A stretch of 64,000 nucleotides of DNA from Longispora fulva. Lineage in GTDB: Bacteria > Actinomycetota > Actinomycetes > Mycobacteriales > Micromonosporaceae. Positions within the stretch are counted from its first letter, which is position 1. Every line of letters begins with the position of its first letter. A program made the position numbers and the translations under genes. This document shows positions 19,615-28,087 of this stretch, piece after piece. The notes below the pieces were generated by a model that saw only the letters and a list, made by a program, of their open reading frames with translations, was not told where the DNA came from and did not search any database. The stretch is from positions 2,046,001 through 2,110,000 of the forward strand of contig NZ_JADOUF010000001.1 in assembly GCF_015751905.1 (NCBI RefSeq), given 5' to 3'.

Positions 19615-19871
19615 GTCGATTTTCCGGTTCACGGCCCCGCCCCCGGACGGTCGCACCGCGCACTGTGAACGGACAGGCCTCTGACCAGGGTGGAAAGCGC
19701 TATTCCGTGTACGTGCCGGGGTCGCGCCGCCGCAGCCGTTCACAGAATTGACCGACCTGAATTCTTGGTGATGTGTGATATTGCACTCAGCGGGCAGGGC
19801 CGCGCATCATGGGGCGTCCACCCCTCAGTCGGACGGCGGGACATTCACCGCCGTCAGGAAAGGCACCCCTC

Positions 19872-21965
19872 ATGTCTTCCACAACACTCCGGCGAGCCGC
19901 CGTCACGGCCCTCGCCGCCGCACTGTGCGCGACGCTCGGTCCCCTGTCCCCCGCCGCCGCCGAGACCCCGGGCGGTTGCGCGCCCGCCGCGGCCGACGCC
20001 CGGTCGGAGGCGCCGCCCAGCTGCGTGTCCGTCGACGTCACCCTCGACCGGCTCCCCGCCGTGGGCGAGTCGGCCACCGTCCAGGTCAGACTCCGCTCCC
20101 AGGTGGCGATCGACCGGGCGACGCTGTCCGTCCAACTGCCGGCCACGCTGCGGCTGACCCCCGCCAGGTCCGGTCTGTCCACGCCCCGCGCGGTCGGCCT
20201 GTCCCAGGTGGCCGAACGCGCCCTCGCCCTGACCACCGGCGCGCGGACCGTCACCTTCGGCGTCACCGCGCTGGCCGCCGGCCCCGCGCAGATCGAGGCC
20301 GATGTGGTCGACGCGGCATCCAACGTCCCCGGCCGGTCCGGGAGGGGCGTGGTGCTGCTCACGGTCGGGGACCGCCCCGGCGGCTCCTTCTCCGGCATCG
20401 CCACCCACGACTCCCCCGCCGTCACCCACGGATCGCCCGCCCCGGTCGCGCCGGGAGCGGTCGCTGCCGCCCCCGGCCAGATCTGCGCCAAGGGCGGCTT
20501 CACCGTCGCCGACAAGACCGGCGCCTGGCTGCCCGGGCGCAACATCCCGGTCGCGGTGCTCGGCAAGGCCACCTCCACCTCAGCCACCCAGACGTTCGCC
20601 ACCGGCATGACCACGGCCACCGACGGCACGTACACCGTGTGCTTCGCCGCCACCACCACGGTGTATCAGCTGTGGGTGCAGTTCACCGCCACCTCCAGCC
20701 TGTGGCGGGTGACCAACAACGCCGGCACCGGCACGTACACGGTCACCACGGCGGCGAAGTCCACCGTGCCGTCCGGCACCGACCAGGCGTTCGGCACCAC
20801 CTCGCCGACCGCCACCTACATGCGCGGCTGGCACGCGTTCGACACCCTGAACCTGCTGTGGTTCGCCCGCGCCTCCAGCACCAACTGCTGGACCGCCCGG
20901 GAGAGCGCCAACTGCACCCGGATCACCCTGCACTGGCAGCCGGGCAGCACCGACGGCACGTACTTCGACAACTCCCGCCCCGTCGGGCAGCGGTACGTGG
21001 CGCTCGCCGACGCCGACCCCGACTCCGAACACCTGGTGCTGCACGAGTCCGGGCACGCGTTCATGGACCTGCTCTACGCCGGCTGGTGGCCGGCCAGCGA
21101 CTGCCCCAGCCCGCACTACCTGCACAAGCGGTCCGGCACGATGTGCGCCTGGACCGAGGGCTTCGCCAACGCCATCGCCGGCTACATCAAGGGCGACGGC
21201 CGCTTCTACTGGCCCACCGGCCAGTGGGTCGACATGATGAACACCGCCTGGTTCGACTCCTCCCAGCCGGCCAGCGGCACCAATCCGGAGAACGGCGACC
21301 AGGTGGAGCTGCGGGTCGCCGGTGCCATGATCGACCTGTGGCGCACCGTGGACGGCGGGCCGGGCGGGACGTTCGACAACATGCGGCAGTACGCGTCGAG
21401 CGGGTTCAACGAATGGTTCACCGCCGACCGGCCGCAGTCCGGACTGAGCACGTCGGCCAGCACCCGGGACCTGGTGTACACGCACACCATCGACTACCGC
21501 ACCGGCAACCCGGGCACCGGGATCGCCAACGGCGGGTTCGAGAGCGGCACCGCCAACTGGACGATCACCGGTGGCGTCGTCGGCAACTGGACCAGCTACC
21601 CGGCCCAGGCCGGTTCCTGGTACGCCTGGATGGGCGGCAACGGTGTGGCCAACACCGACACGCTCAGCCAGCAGGTCGCCGTCCCGAGCGGCGCCTCCGC
21701 CACCCTGAACTACTACCTGCGGATCGCCACCGCCGAGACCGAGAACGTCGTGTACGACACGTTCAAGGTGCAGGTCGTCGACGGCGGCACGACCACGACG
21801 CTCGCGACGTACTCCAACGTCAACGCCGGCACTGGCTATGTGGCCCGGTCCGTCAACCTCGACAACTACCGCGGGAGGACGGTCACCCTGAAGTTCGTCA
21901 GCGTGGAGGACGCCAGTCTGCAGACCGACTTCCTCCTCGACAGCCTCACCCTCGCCACCACCTGA
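19872..21965 (+). CDS. Secreted zinc metalloprotease-like protein with C-terminal beta-sandwich
   Basis: 697 residues from ATG 19872 (GGAAAGG about eight bases upstream). Signal peptide 1-32 (LSPAAAE). Then a beta-rich part with Cys pairs, and a protease core: VLHESGHAFMDLLYAG near residue 390 has HExxH, and CAWTEGFAN about 38 residues later supplies a Glu in the place of the third zinc ligand of gluzincins. The C-terminal 140 residues start NGGFESGTANWTI, typical of an immunoglobulin/CBM-like adhesive module found on secreted actinomycete enzymes. Monocistronic, closed by a hairpin. The substrate is probably protein outside the cell (inference). Confidence 0.85.
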   Translation: MSSTTLRRAAVTALAAALCATLGPLSPAAAETPGGCAPAAADARSEAPPSCVSVDVTLDRLPAVGESATVQVRLRSQVAIDRATLSVQLPATLRLTPARSGLSTPRAVGLSQVAERALALTTGARTVTFGVTALAAGPAQIEADVVDAASNVPGRSGRGVVLLTVGDRPGGSFSGIATHDSPAVTHGSPAPVAPGAVAAAPGQICAKGGFTVADKTGAWLPGRNIPVAVLGKATSTSATQTFATGMTTATDGTYTVCFAATTTVYQLWVQFTATSSLWRVTNNAGTGTYTVTTAAKSTVPSGTDQAFGTTSPTATYMRGWHAFDTLNLLWFARASSTNCWTARESANCTRITLHWQPGSTDGTYFDNSRPVGQRYVALADADPDSEHLVLHESGHAFMDLLYAGWWPASDCPSPHYLHKRSGTMCAWTEGFANAIAGYIKGDGRFYWPTGQWVDMMNTAWFDSSQPASGTNPENGDQVELRVAGAMIDLWRTVDGGPGGTFDNMRQYASSGFNEWFTADRPQSGLSTSASTRDLVYTHTIDYRTGNPGTGIANGGFESGTANWTITGGVVGNWTSYPAQAGSWYAWMGGNGVANTDTLSQQVAVPSGASATLNYYLRIATAETENVVYDTFKVQVVDGGTTTTLATYSNVNAGTGYVARSVNLDNYRGRTVTLKFVSVEDASLQTDFLLDSLTLATT

Positions 21966-21972
21966 TCCGGTA

Positions 21973-21998
21973 GGGGCGGGCCACACGTGGTCCGCCCC
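21973..21998. terminator. Hairpin between convergent genes
   Basis: GGGGCGG-CCAC pairs with GTGG-CCGCCCC (one G-T pair) eight bases after the metalloprotease stop and just before the end of the leftward frameshifted ORF. Confidence 0.7.
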
Positions 21999-22014
21999 GC
22001 TCGACCCGGCGGCG

Positions 22015-22298
22015 TCAGGACTTCGCGATGTCCGTCCCCGGCATCTGAGGCTCCACGACGATCCGTAGATAGCTCGCGGTCCGCCAGATCCGCCGTCGGC
22101 TCGCCTGGAGCAGTCGTTGGCAGGGCCAGGTCACCAGGTACACCAGACTGAACACGACGAGCCGGCGCAGCGGGTCGCCCCCAGGCCGACCCCAGTCGTG
22201 ATCAGCGCCGCGCTGGCAGCGACCGTGAAGCCGAGGACCTGGAAGTTCTGCCCCCAGTCCTGTTCGGACTGGTAGATGTGCCCGGCTCTGGTGGTCAC
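22015..22298 (-). pseudogene. Small two-helix membrane protein gene with a one-base frameshift
   Basis: GTG 22298 overlaps the stop of the esterase-like gene as GTGA, so it should be translationally coupled. The first frame gives VTTRAGHIYQSEQDWGQNF, then a hydrophobic run ASAALITTGVGLG, and collapses. Shifting frame at the run of five C (22178-22182 on +) continues with GDPLRRLVVFSLVYLVTW, a second hydrophobic run, and ends at a TGA at 22015-22017 after MPGTDIAKS. Six bases instead of five would restore a 94-residue protein. Either a real inactivation or a homopolymer sequencing error. Family unknown. Confidence 0.6.
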
Positions 22299-23494
22299 AC
22301 GCCGCTGGGATGCCTCTCCAGCTCTCTGGTCAGGGTGTGGACCGGGGTGGTGTGGTTGAACCAGCAGAACGCGTCGTACCACTCCCCGAGCCTGCCAGCC
22401 ACATAGTCGGGAGCGCCCGGGTCGCAGATCACGCCGATTCTCCGGTGGTCGTGCACGTCGGTGAGCCATCGCGGCTGGTCGACCTGGGGAAACACGAACA
22501 ACGCCCGCTCGGGGGCCGCGCGGTGCAGCAGGTCCTCGACGGACCCGGCGCGGGCCGGCGGGACGGTCATCACCTGGGCCACTGCCCCCCAGCTGGGCGC
22601 GGCGAGAACCTCGCCCCGGTGGCTGCCGAAGCCGACGAGCACGACGGCGTCGGCCCCGTGCCGCCGCCGGGCGAGCCGCCCGAGGCTGACCAGGTCCGCG
22701 TCGGTGGCCAGGGAGTCGCCGACGTGGGAGTTGTGCGCCCACACCACGGCTCTGGAGCCGGGCCCGTAGTGGTCGAGGAGCCGGTCGAGGGTGTCGGCCA
22801 TGTGGGTCTCGCGGAGCTCCCAGGAGCGCTCGCCGGCGAGCAGCGTCCGGTAGTAGCGTTCCGCGCCGGGCACGATGTCGGCGTTCTGCCAGGCGGCGAA
22901 CTCCGTCCGGCCCCGCTCGGCGGCGTGTTCGACGGCGTGCCGGCGCAGGTAGGCCAGTAGGGAGACGACCTCGGGTTCGCAGGCGTCGGGGACGACGCGG
23001 CCGGCGTACCCCTCCGGGGTTCGCAAGGCCGCCAACGCCGCCGGGACCGCCGTCGGGTCGTGGCGGCCCAGGTGGTCGACGATCGCGCGCAGGGACTCCC
23101 ACAGGCTGTAGACGTCCAGCCCGTGGAATCCGACCCGGTGCTCCCCGTTCCACCAGCGCAGCCACTCGCAGAAGTCGAGGACCTCCTCGTTGGCCCACAT
23201 CCAGGTCGGCCACCGCTCGAACGCGCCCAGCACCGCGCGCGGATCCTGGCCGTTGCCGCGCACGCTGGCGTCGACCCGGTCGCAGTCGGGCCAGTCGCCC
23301 TCGACCGCGACGAAGGAGAACCCGTGCTCGGCCACCAGCCGGCGGGTGATCTCCGCGCGCCAGTGGTGGTGGTCGTGGGTCCCGTGGCTGGCCGCGCCCA
23401 GCATCACCACCCGCGCGCCGCCGACCCGGAGCATCAGCGCATCCAGCGAGCCTCTGTTGGTCAGTGTCTGGGCGTGAGCGCCGATGTCAGACAT
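22295..23494 (-). CDS. Erythromycin-esterase-like protein
   Basis: 399 residues from ATG 23494. It matches the EreA/EreB-like hydrolase family: VVMLGAASHGTHDHHHWRAEITRRLV, GFSFVAVEGDWPDC, FCEWLRWWNG, FHGLDVYSLWES, VVWAHNSHVGDS and VLVGFGSH. The conserved His of the first block (SHGTH) and the AHNSHVGD histidines are present. Relatives read GEASHGT in the first block; here the Glu is Ala (GAASHGT). In EreB the equivalent Glu helps bind the metal or water, so activity may be altered. Many family members in actinomycetes are not macrolide esterases. Downstream, a coupled small membrane ORF is broken by a frameshift. Confidence 0.85.
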   Translation of the reverse strand: MSDIGAHAQTLTNRGSLDALMLRVGGARVVMLGAASHGTHDHHHWRAEITRRLVAEHGFSFVAVEGDWPDCDRVDASVRGNGQDPRAVLGAFERWPTWMWANEEVLDFCEWLRWWNGEHRVGFHGLDVYSLWESLRAIVDHLGRHDPTAVPAALAALRTPEGYAGRVVPDACEPEVVSLLAYLRRHAVEHAAERGRTEFAAWQNADIVPGAERYYRTLLAGERSWELRETHMADTLDRLLDHYGPGSRAVVWAHNSHVGDSLATDADLVSLGRLARRRHGADAVVLVGFGSHRGEVLAAPSWGAVAQVMTVPPARAGSVEDLLHRAAPERALFVFPQVDQPRWLTDVHDHRRIGVICDPGAPDYVAGRLGEWYDAFCWFNHTTPVHTLTRELERHPSGV

Positions 23495-23568
23495 CGCGGC
23501 CTCCGATCTCCCGAACGCTCCGACGGGCCGCGTCCCACCCGCCGTCTACCATGCCGTTGACCAGGAGG

Positions 23569-24651
23569 TCACAAGATGACGGACCGGGGCTCCCGCGCTC
23601 GCAGTACCGCCTCGGAGATATCCTGCACGACCCTCGCGGGGTCTTCCTCCTTGGCGACCTTCGCCTGCAGTTCACGAGCGTGCCCAGCCGGCAGTATCGC
23701 CGGTGACGCGCCCGCGGTGAGATTGTTGACCAGGGTGACTCCGGTGTAGCCCACCAGAAGTGCCCAGCCAGCGAAACCCAGCCCGAGAATCCAGTTCTTG
23801 ACGGGACCGCCCAGCTCCAGGGTCCGCGCGGCGAAAACGAGGACCGCGAGCTGTCCGGCGGTCGCGCTGATGGTGACAAACGCCGACAGCATCAGCCCGA
23901 TCGCGGTCGGTTGCAGAGGCGCGTCGCCGGTCTTGCCGGGCGTTGGCGGCACTCTCCTGCGGAGCGTGTTCAACAGGATGGGAGCCGCGCCGACCGCGCC
24001 CACGGCGATCGCGCTCGCGACGATGATCACCGAGAAGGTCGACGGCGGCTTCGCGCCGAGGATCGCCTCCAGCACCCCGGTGGTGCCGAAGATGCCGGTG
24101 AACAGCGCCGTGATCACGGTCGTGTTGGTGGCCCAGGATTCCTTGAAGTCCCACTTCGCGTTCGCAAGGCCAGGCATCGGGCGCAGCGGGTTACCGTGCC
24201 AGAACACATAGCCGAGAAGTACTCCGGCCGCGCCCACACCCAGACCGATCCAGAAGTTGTTGAGCAGTTCCCATGGGGGCTTGGCGGTGGAGGCCACGGT
24301 TCCGGGCTGCGGCACCGTGACGGTCGTCTTGTGACCGCCGATCTGCAAGGACAGCTCGACGCCGGCCAGCTTGCAGTCCTTCCCGTCCATCCGGATCTTG
24401 AGTGTGCGCTCCGTGCGGGGCGGCACTGTGTACGTCGCCGCCGGCAGGGTGCACTTGTCCGCCTTCTCGGGGACCACTGGCAGTTCCTGGTCCGTGAGGT
24501 TCTCGATGGTGACGGACACGACCTGGGTGTCCCCGTCGGAGGTCACCGCCGTCCGCTCCGGGACGACCACATAGTCGGACGGTGCCGCCGCGGCGGGACT
24601 GCCGCCGAGCAGTACGACGGCCAGGGCGGCGACGGCGGGAACGGTACGCAT
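23569..24651 (-). CDS. Exported/membrane protein, Ig-like ectodomain plus four helices
   Basis: 360 residues; ATG 24651 has AGGAGG upstream. A signal peptide (1-22, GGSPAAAA) leads to a 100-residue beta domain (YVVVPERTAVTSDGDTQVVS, VTIENLTDQELPV) that reads like an Ig-type accessory domain. Four to five hydrophobic helices follow (WIGLGVGAAGVLLGYVFW, VIIVASAIAVGAVGAAPILL, LSAFVTISATAGQLAVLVF, WILGLGFAGWALLVGYTGV), then a charged tail (LQAKVAKEEDPARVVQDISE). I do not recognise the family. The same-strand esterase-like gene begins 74 bases downstream, so they may be co-transcribed. Confidence 0.8.
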   Translation of the reverse strand: MRTVPAVAALAVVLLGGSPAAAAPSDYVVVPERTAVTSDGDTQVVSVTIENLTDQELPVVPEKADKCTLPAATYTVPPRTERTLKIRMDGKDCKLAGVELSLQIGGHKTTVTVPQPGTVASTAKPPWELLNNFWIGLGVGAAGVLLGYVFWHGNPLRPMPGLANAKWDFKESWATNTTVITALFTGIFGTTGVLEAILGAKPPSTFSVIIVASAIAVGAVGAAPILLNTLRRRVPPTPGKTGDAPLQPTAIGLMLSAFVTISATAGQLAVLVFAARTLELGGPVKNWILGLGFAGWALLVGYTGVTLVNNLTAGASPAILPAGHARELQAKVAKEEDPARVVQDISEAVLRAREPRSVIL

Positions 24652-24772
24652 GACGGCCTCCTGTACCAGCGTGACCCGCGACCGTCGTCCCTGTCCGGAC
24701 TATGCGGAAACGGATCCGGTCCGGCACCTCGACGACGGCTCAGTTCGGGGCCCTGTATGGGAGACTTGCCCC

Positions 24773-25945
24773 GTGACTGGTGAAATGTCCAAGGCTCGTT
24801 CCTCGCGGCTCGGTCGGCTCGTGCTGATGTCCCTGGCCGGACTGCTGACAGTCGTGCTGGGGTTGTTCGCCCTCGTGATCGCGTTCGCGGGCATCCCGTA
24901 CCCGGTGAGTCTGTTGACCGGCGTCCTGGACCGCCAGGGTCTGTACCTGATCCCCCTCGGCCTCGTCGCGCTGGGCGTCGCGGCGTGGACCTTTCGCGGT
25001 GGAGCGCGGCGGACAGCCATCGTGGCCGGAGCGGTCGCGGTCGTGGCGACCGTCGCAGCGTGCTTCCCCCTGGTCGCCTCGTGGCGGGCCGCCGACCGCT
25101 ACGGGGCGTCGTTGTCCGTGGCCTCCTACGTGCGCGGGGGCGACAACACGGGCACACCCGTGGAGGCGCTCAGCGTCGAGTACACCCCGGGATTGAAACT
25201 CGACGTCAAACTGCCGGCACGACCGACGTCGGGGACGCGTCCGGCGGTGGTGTGGGTGCACGGCGGCGGATGGAACCTCGGCGACCGGGGCGAGGCCCCA
25301 CTGTGGCACCGGTGGCTGAACGACCGAGGGTACGCGGTGTTCGCCATCGACTACCGGCTCGCGCCGCCCGCGCGCTGGGACCAGGCTCCCGGTGACGTGC
25401 GGTGCGCGGTCGGCTGGGTGAAGGCGAACGCCGGGCGGTACCAGGTGGACCCGGCCCGGGTGATGCTCGCCGGCGGTTCGGCCGGCGGGAACCTGGCCCT
25501 GATGGGCGCCTACGCCGACGACCGGGTCAAGCCCAGTTGCGACGTCGGCGACACGTCGGTTCTCGCCGTCGCCGCGTTCTACCCGCCCTCCGACGTGGCC
25601 GCCCTGTGGCGCGACAGCGGGTTGCCGAGCGTGCGGGGCTGGGCGGAGAACTACGCGGGCGGCACCCCGCAGCAGCAGCCCGAGCACTACCGGCTGGCCT
25701 CGCCGGTCACCTACGTCCGCGCCGGACTGCCTCCCACGCTGCTGATGCACGGCGAACGCGACCACGTGGTGCCGTACCAGCAGTCACCGGAACTGGCCGC
25801 GAAACTCGCGGCGGCCGGCGTGCCGCACGAGCTGGTGAGCGTTCCGTACGCCGAGCACATCTTCGACTTCGCATGGGGAAGCTGGGGTACCCAGATCTGC
25901 CGGCACACCCTCGAGGTCTTTCTCGCCCGGTACTTTCCCGCCTGA
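24773..25945 (+). CDS. Membrane-anchored alpha/beta hydrolase
   Basis: 390 residues from GTG 24773 (GGGAG upstream; ATG 24785 is the alternative). The N terminus holds three hydrophobic helices (VLMSLAGLLTVVLGLFALVI, LYLIPLGLVALGVAAW, AIVAGAVAVVATVAACF). The catalytic domain has VWVHGGGWNLGDRG (oxyanion hole), IDYRLAPPARWDQAPGDVRC, AGGSAGG (nucleophile Ser), HGERDHVVP (Asp) and YAEHIFDF (His), a complete carboxylesterase/alpha-beta hydrolase-3 set. The active domain probably faces outside the membrane (inference from topology). Substrate unknown. Divergent from the membrane protein gene at 24651; the DUF3224 gene follows on the same strand after 35 bases. Confidence 0.85.
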   Translation: MTGEMSKARSSRLGRLVLMSLAGLLTVVLGLFALVIAFAGIPYPVSLLTGVLDRQGLYLIPLGLVALGVAAWTFRGGARRTAIVAGAVAVVATVAACFPLVASWRAADRYGASLSVASYVRGGDNTGTPVEALSVEYTPGLKLDVKLPARPTSGTRPAVVWVHGGGWNLGDRGEAPLWHRWLNDRGYAVFAIDYRLAPPARWDQAPGDVRCAVGWVKANAGRYQVDPARVMLAGGSAGGNLALMGAYADDRVKPSCDVGDTSVLAVAAFYPPSDVAALWRDSGLPSVRGWAENYAGGTPQQQPEHYRLASPVTYVRAGLPPTLLMHGERDHVVPYQQSPELAAKLAAAGVPHELVSVPYAEHIFDFAWGSWGTQICRHTLEVFLARYFPA

Positions 25946-25980
25946 GACGGATGTCAGAGGTCGGGGATACGATCTTGGCC

Positions 25981-26388
25981 ATGAGAGCCTCTGGAACCTT
26001 CAGTGTCACGGCGTTCGTCCCGACCGAACTGGTGCCGCAACCGTCGGTGTCGACCGGAGTCGCGGTGGGTGTCGCCACGATCGAGAAACTCTTCGAGGGT
26101 GAGGTCGTCGGTCGGGCCTCGACGCTGTTCACGTCAGCGTTCGACCCCGCCGCCGGTGTCGGGACATATGTGGCCATGGAGTCCTTCGAGGGCGCGCTGC
26201 ACGGCAGGAACGGCGCGTTCAACTTCGCGCACTCGGCGACGACGTCCGGCAGCGACCGCACCGCCGAGTTCTTCACGATCGTGCCGTCCAGCGGCACCGG
26301 TGAACTGGCCGGGATCACCGGTGGCGGCGGCATGGCGGTCGACGCCGACGGCACGCACCGGATCTGGTTCGACTACGAGATCGCCTGA
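25981..26388 (+). CDS. DUF3224 family protein
   Basis: 135 residues from ATG 25981; an in-frame ATG at 25951 would add ten residues. The text fits the small allene-oxide-cyclase-like DUF3224 beta-barrels common in actinomycetes: ASGTFSVTAF at the start, FEGEVVGRASTLFTSAF, YVAMESFEGALHGRNGAFNF, SGTGELAGITGGGGM and IWFDYEI at the end. Usual length for the family is 120-135. No catalytic residues are established; function unknown. It begins 35 bases after the hydrolase stop. Confidence 0.85.
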   Translation: MRASGTFSVTAFVPTELVPQPSVSTGVAVGVATIEKLFEGEVVGRASTLFTSAFDPAAGVGTYVAMESFEGALHGRNGAFNFAHSATTSGSDRTAEFFTIVPSSGTGELAGITGGGGMAVDADGTHRIWFDYEIA

Positions 26389-26460
26389 GGGGCCGGGCCA
26401 CCAGCGCGCGAGGGCACTTCGGGGGTGGCGACGGCCCACCGGCGTGGATAGCGTGTGGCC

Positions 26461-26979
26461 ATGATCAGACTTGCGGGTCGGGTGCCGGCGTCGGCGATGG
26501 TGGTGTTGGCCGCGGCGCTCATCGGTGACGCGGTGGCGTCGATCGTCGTGTCGGGGGACGCCACCCTGCGGTCGCTGATGCGCCGGGGAAGCTATGGCGA
26601 CCCGTACTCGGGCACGTCCTCCCATGAGCGTTCGATGTACTGGATCGCGGGTGTCCTGCTCGTCTTCGCCGCCTGCTACCTCGCGCTCGGCTGGCTCGGA
26701 CTCACCGGACGCTCCGGGCCCCTGGTGACAGCGGCGGCCATCGCCCTGACCGGGGTGCTGGCCCTGTGGTCGCTGCTGGGCGAGACCGCGCCGTGGTCGA
26801 GGTTGGGCAGGTGGACCGATTCTCCGGCCGGGCCCGGTCAGTACGACTGGTCGACGATCTCGCCGGCCGTCCCGGGCTGGTATCCGGGCACGAGTCACGT
26901 ACTGGCCGCCGTGGAGGTGTGCGCGATGGTCGGCGCCATGCTCGTGCTGGGCGGGCACCGCCCGGCGGGGCGGCTCTGA
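26461..26979 (+). CDS. Four-helix membrane protein of unknown function
   Basis: 172 residues from ATG 26461 (GTG 26455 is in frame). Hydrophobic stretches: AMVVLAAALIGDAVASIVV, MYWIAGVLLVFAACYLALGW, PLVTAAAIALTGVLALWSLL and VLAAVEVCAMVGAMLVLGG. The loop before the last helix is Trp/Pro-rich (WSTISPAVPGWYPG). I do not recognise the family. The stop lies in the loop of a strong hairpin. Confidence 0.7.
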   Translation: MIRLAGRVPASAMVVLAAALIGDAVASIVVSGDATLRSLMRRGSYGDPYSGTSSHERSMYWIAGVLLVFAACYLALGWLGLTGRSGPLVTAAAIALTGVLALWSLLGETAPWSRLGRWTDSPAGPGQYDWSTISPAVPGWYPGTSHVLAAVEVCAMVGAMLVLGGHRPAGRL

Positions 26980-26992
26980 GGCGCCCCGCCGG
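26962..26992. terminator. Hairpin straddling a stop codon
   Basis: CCGGCGGGGCG and CGCCCCGCCGG form a perfect 11-bp stem; the TGA of the membrane protein at 26977-26979 is in the loop. It separates that gene from the convergent ABC operon. Confidence 0.75.
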
Positions 26993-27052
26993 TGAGGAGC
27001 CCATCGGTGAACGCCGCAGCCCCAGACACCCTCGGAGCTGCGGCGGATCCAC

Positions 27053-28087
27053 TCAGGACGGCCGGCGGCGGCGGACCCACCAGAAGCAGAACCCGGCGAG
27101 GCCCAGGGCCAGGGCCGCGAACAGGGCCGTCTCCGACCACTGGAACGCCCAGTACCGGCTGTCGGGCTGGTAGGTCACCCGCTGCCGGTACCCGGCCTGA
27201 CGGATGCCCTCGAAGCACTGCCGGGGAATCCCGCGGTCCTCGGCGCTGGGCAGGCCGGTCGGCGCGCACGCCGCGGCGACCGCTGCGGGCAGGTGGGCGA
27301 CCACGGCACCGGCCGCGTCGACGGTCTCGTTCTCCAGGGTCCACGCCCCGGCACCGGGCGCCCGGACCGTCACGGACATCTGGTCGTCGCCGCCGATCAT
27401 CAGGCCGTCGAGGTTGGCCGGCGTGATCTCGACCGTGGTGACGACCGGCGGCATCAGGTGCGGCCGGACCAGGGTCGGCACGGCCACCTGGACCGCGGCG
27501 AACACCACGAGCGTGACCGCGATCGCCGGCAGGGTGCGCCGGACCAGCAGGCCGACCGTGACGCCGAGCGCGAAGGCGAGCAGCGCGTAGCCGAGCGGGG
27601 CGACGCCCCTGGCGACGAACAGCGCTGGCGACAGCCGGGGCATCCCGGCGGAGGCGGCCTTGTCCAGCGGGACGGACCACCAGGTGACCGCGACGCTGGT
27701 CACGCCGGCCGCGGCCACCGCCGCCAGCCCGATCAGGCCGAGCTTGACGCCGAGCCACCGGGTCCGGGTGACGCTCTGGTTCCAGGCCAGCCGATGGGTA
27801 CCGGCCTCGAACTCCCGGGTGACCAGCGGCGCGCCCCAGAACAGCCCGACGATCACGGGCAGCACCGCCACCACGACACCCAGTCCGATGTAGAGGGCGA
27901 AGTGGCTGTTGAGGAAGTGTTCGGCGAACGCGTCGCAGCCGCCGCGCGCGGTGCAGGACGCCAGGCCGGCGCTGTAGTCGTGGGCCAGGCCGGGCCCGGT
28001 CACGGCGAGGATCACCGCCAGCAGTATCAGGGCGGCGAACACCACGGTGGCCTGGGTGCGGAACTGCCGCCAGGTGAGCCAGATCAT
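27053..28087 (-). CDS. ABC transporter permease, YtrB/ABC-2 type operon
   Basis: 344 residues from ATG 28087, overlapping the ATPase stop as ATGA, so it is coupled to the upstream gene. Six hydrophobic segments (TQATVVFAALILLAVILAVT, LYIGLGVVVAVLPVIVGLFW, LIGLAAVAAAGVTSVAVTWW, YALLAFALGVTVGLLV, AIAVTLVVFAAVQVAV, LFAALALGLAGFCFWWV) and a large extracellular loop of about 100 residues before the last. MIWLTWRQFRTQ is the typical first line of these actinomycete permeases. Likely partner of the ATPase at 28084 under the GntR regulator. Substrate unknown; such systems often answer cell-wall or peptide stress. Confidence 0.9.
   Translation of the reverse strand: MIWLTWRQFRTQATVVFAALILLAVILAVTGPGLAHDYSAGLASCTARGGCDAFAEHFLNSHFALYIGLGVVVAVLPVIVGLFWGAPLVTREFEAGTHRLAWNQSVTRTRWLGVKLGLIGLAAVAAAGVTSVAVTWWSVPLDKAASAGMPRLSPALFVARGVAPLGYALLAFALGVTVGLLVRRTLPAIAVTLVVFAAVQVAVPTLVRPHLMPPVVTTVEITPANLDGLMIGGDDQMSVTVRAPGAGAWTLENETVDAAGAVVAHLPAAVAAACAPTGLPSAEDRGIPRQCFEGIRQAGYRQRVTYQPDSRYWAFQWSETALFAALALGLAGFCFWWVRRRRPS

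Noticed and set aside
19615-19871. Promoter before the metalloprotease (TTGACC at 19748)
   Set aside because: The -35-like hexamer lacks a convincing -10 at 16-19 bases, so I did not list it. The interval holds no gene that I can support.
22131-23213. A 360-codon minus frame across the esterase-like gene
   Set aside because: Most of it is a shadow of the esterase; only its last 55 codons, from GTG 22298, are meaningful as the start of the frameshifted ORF.
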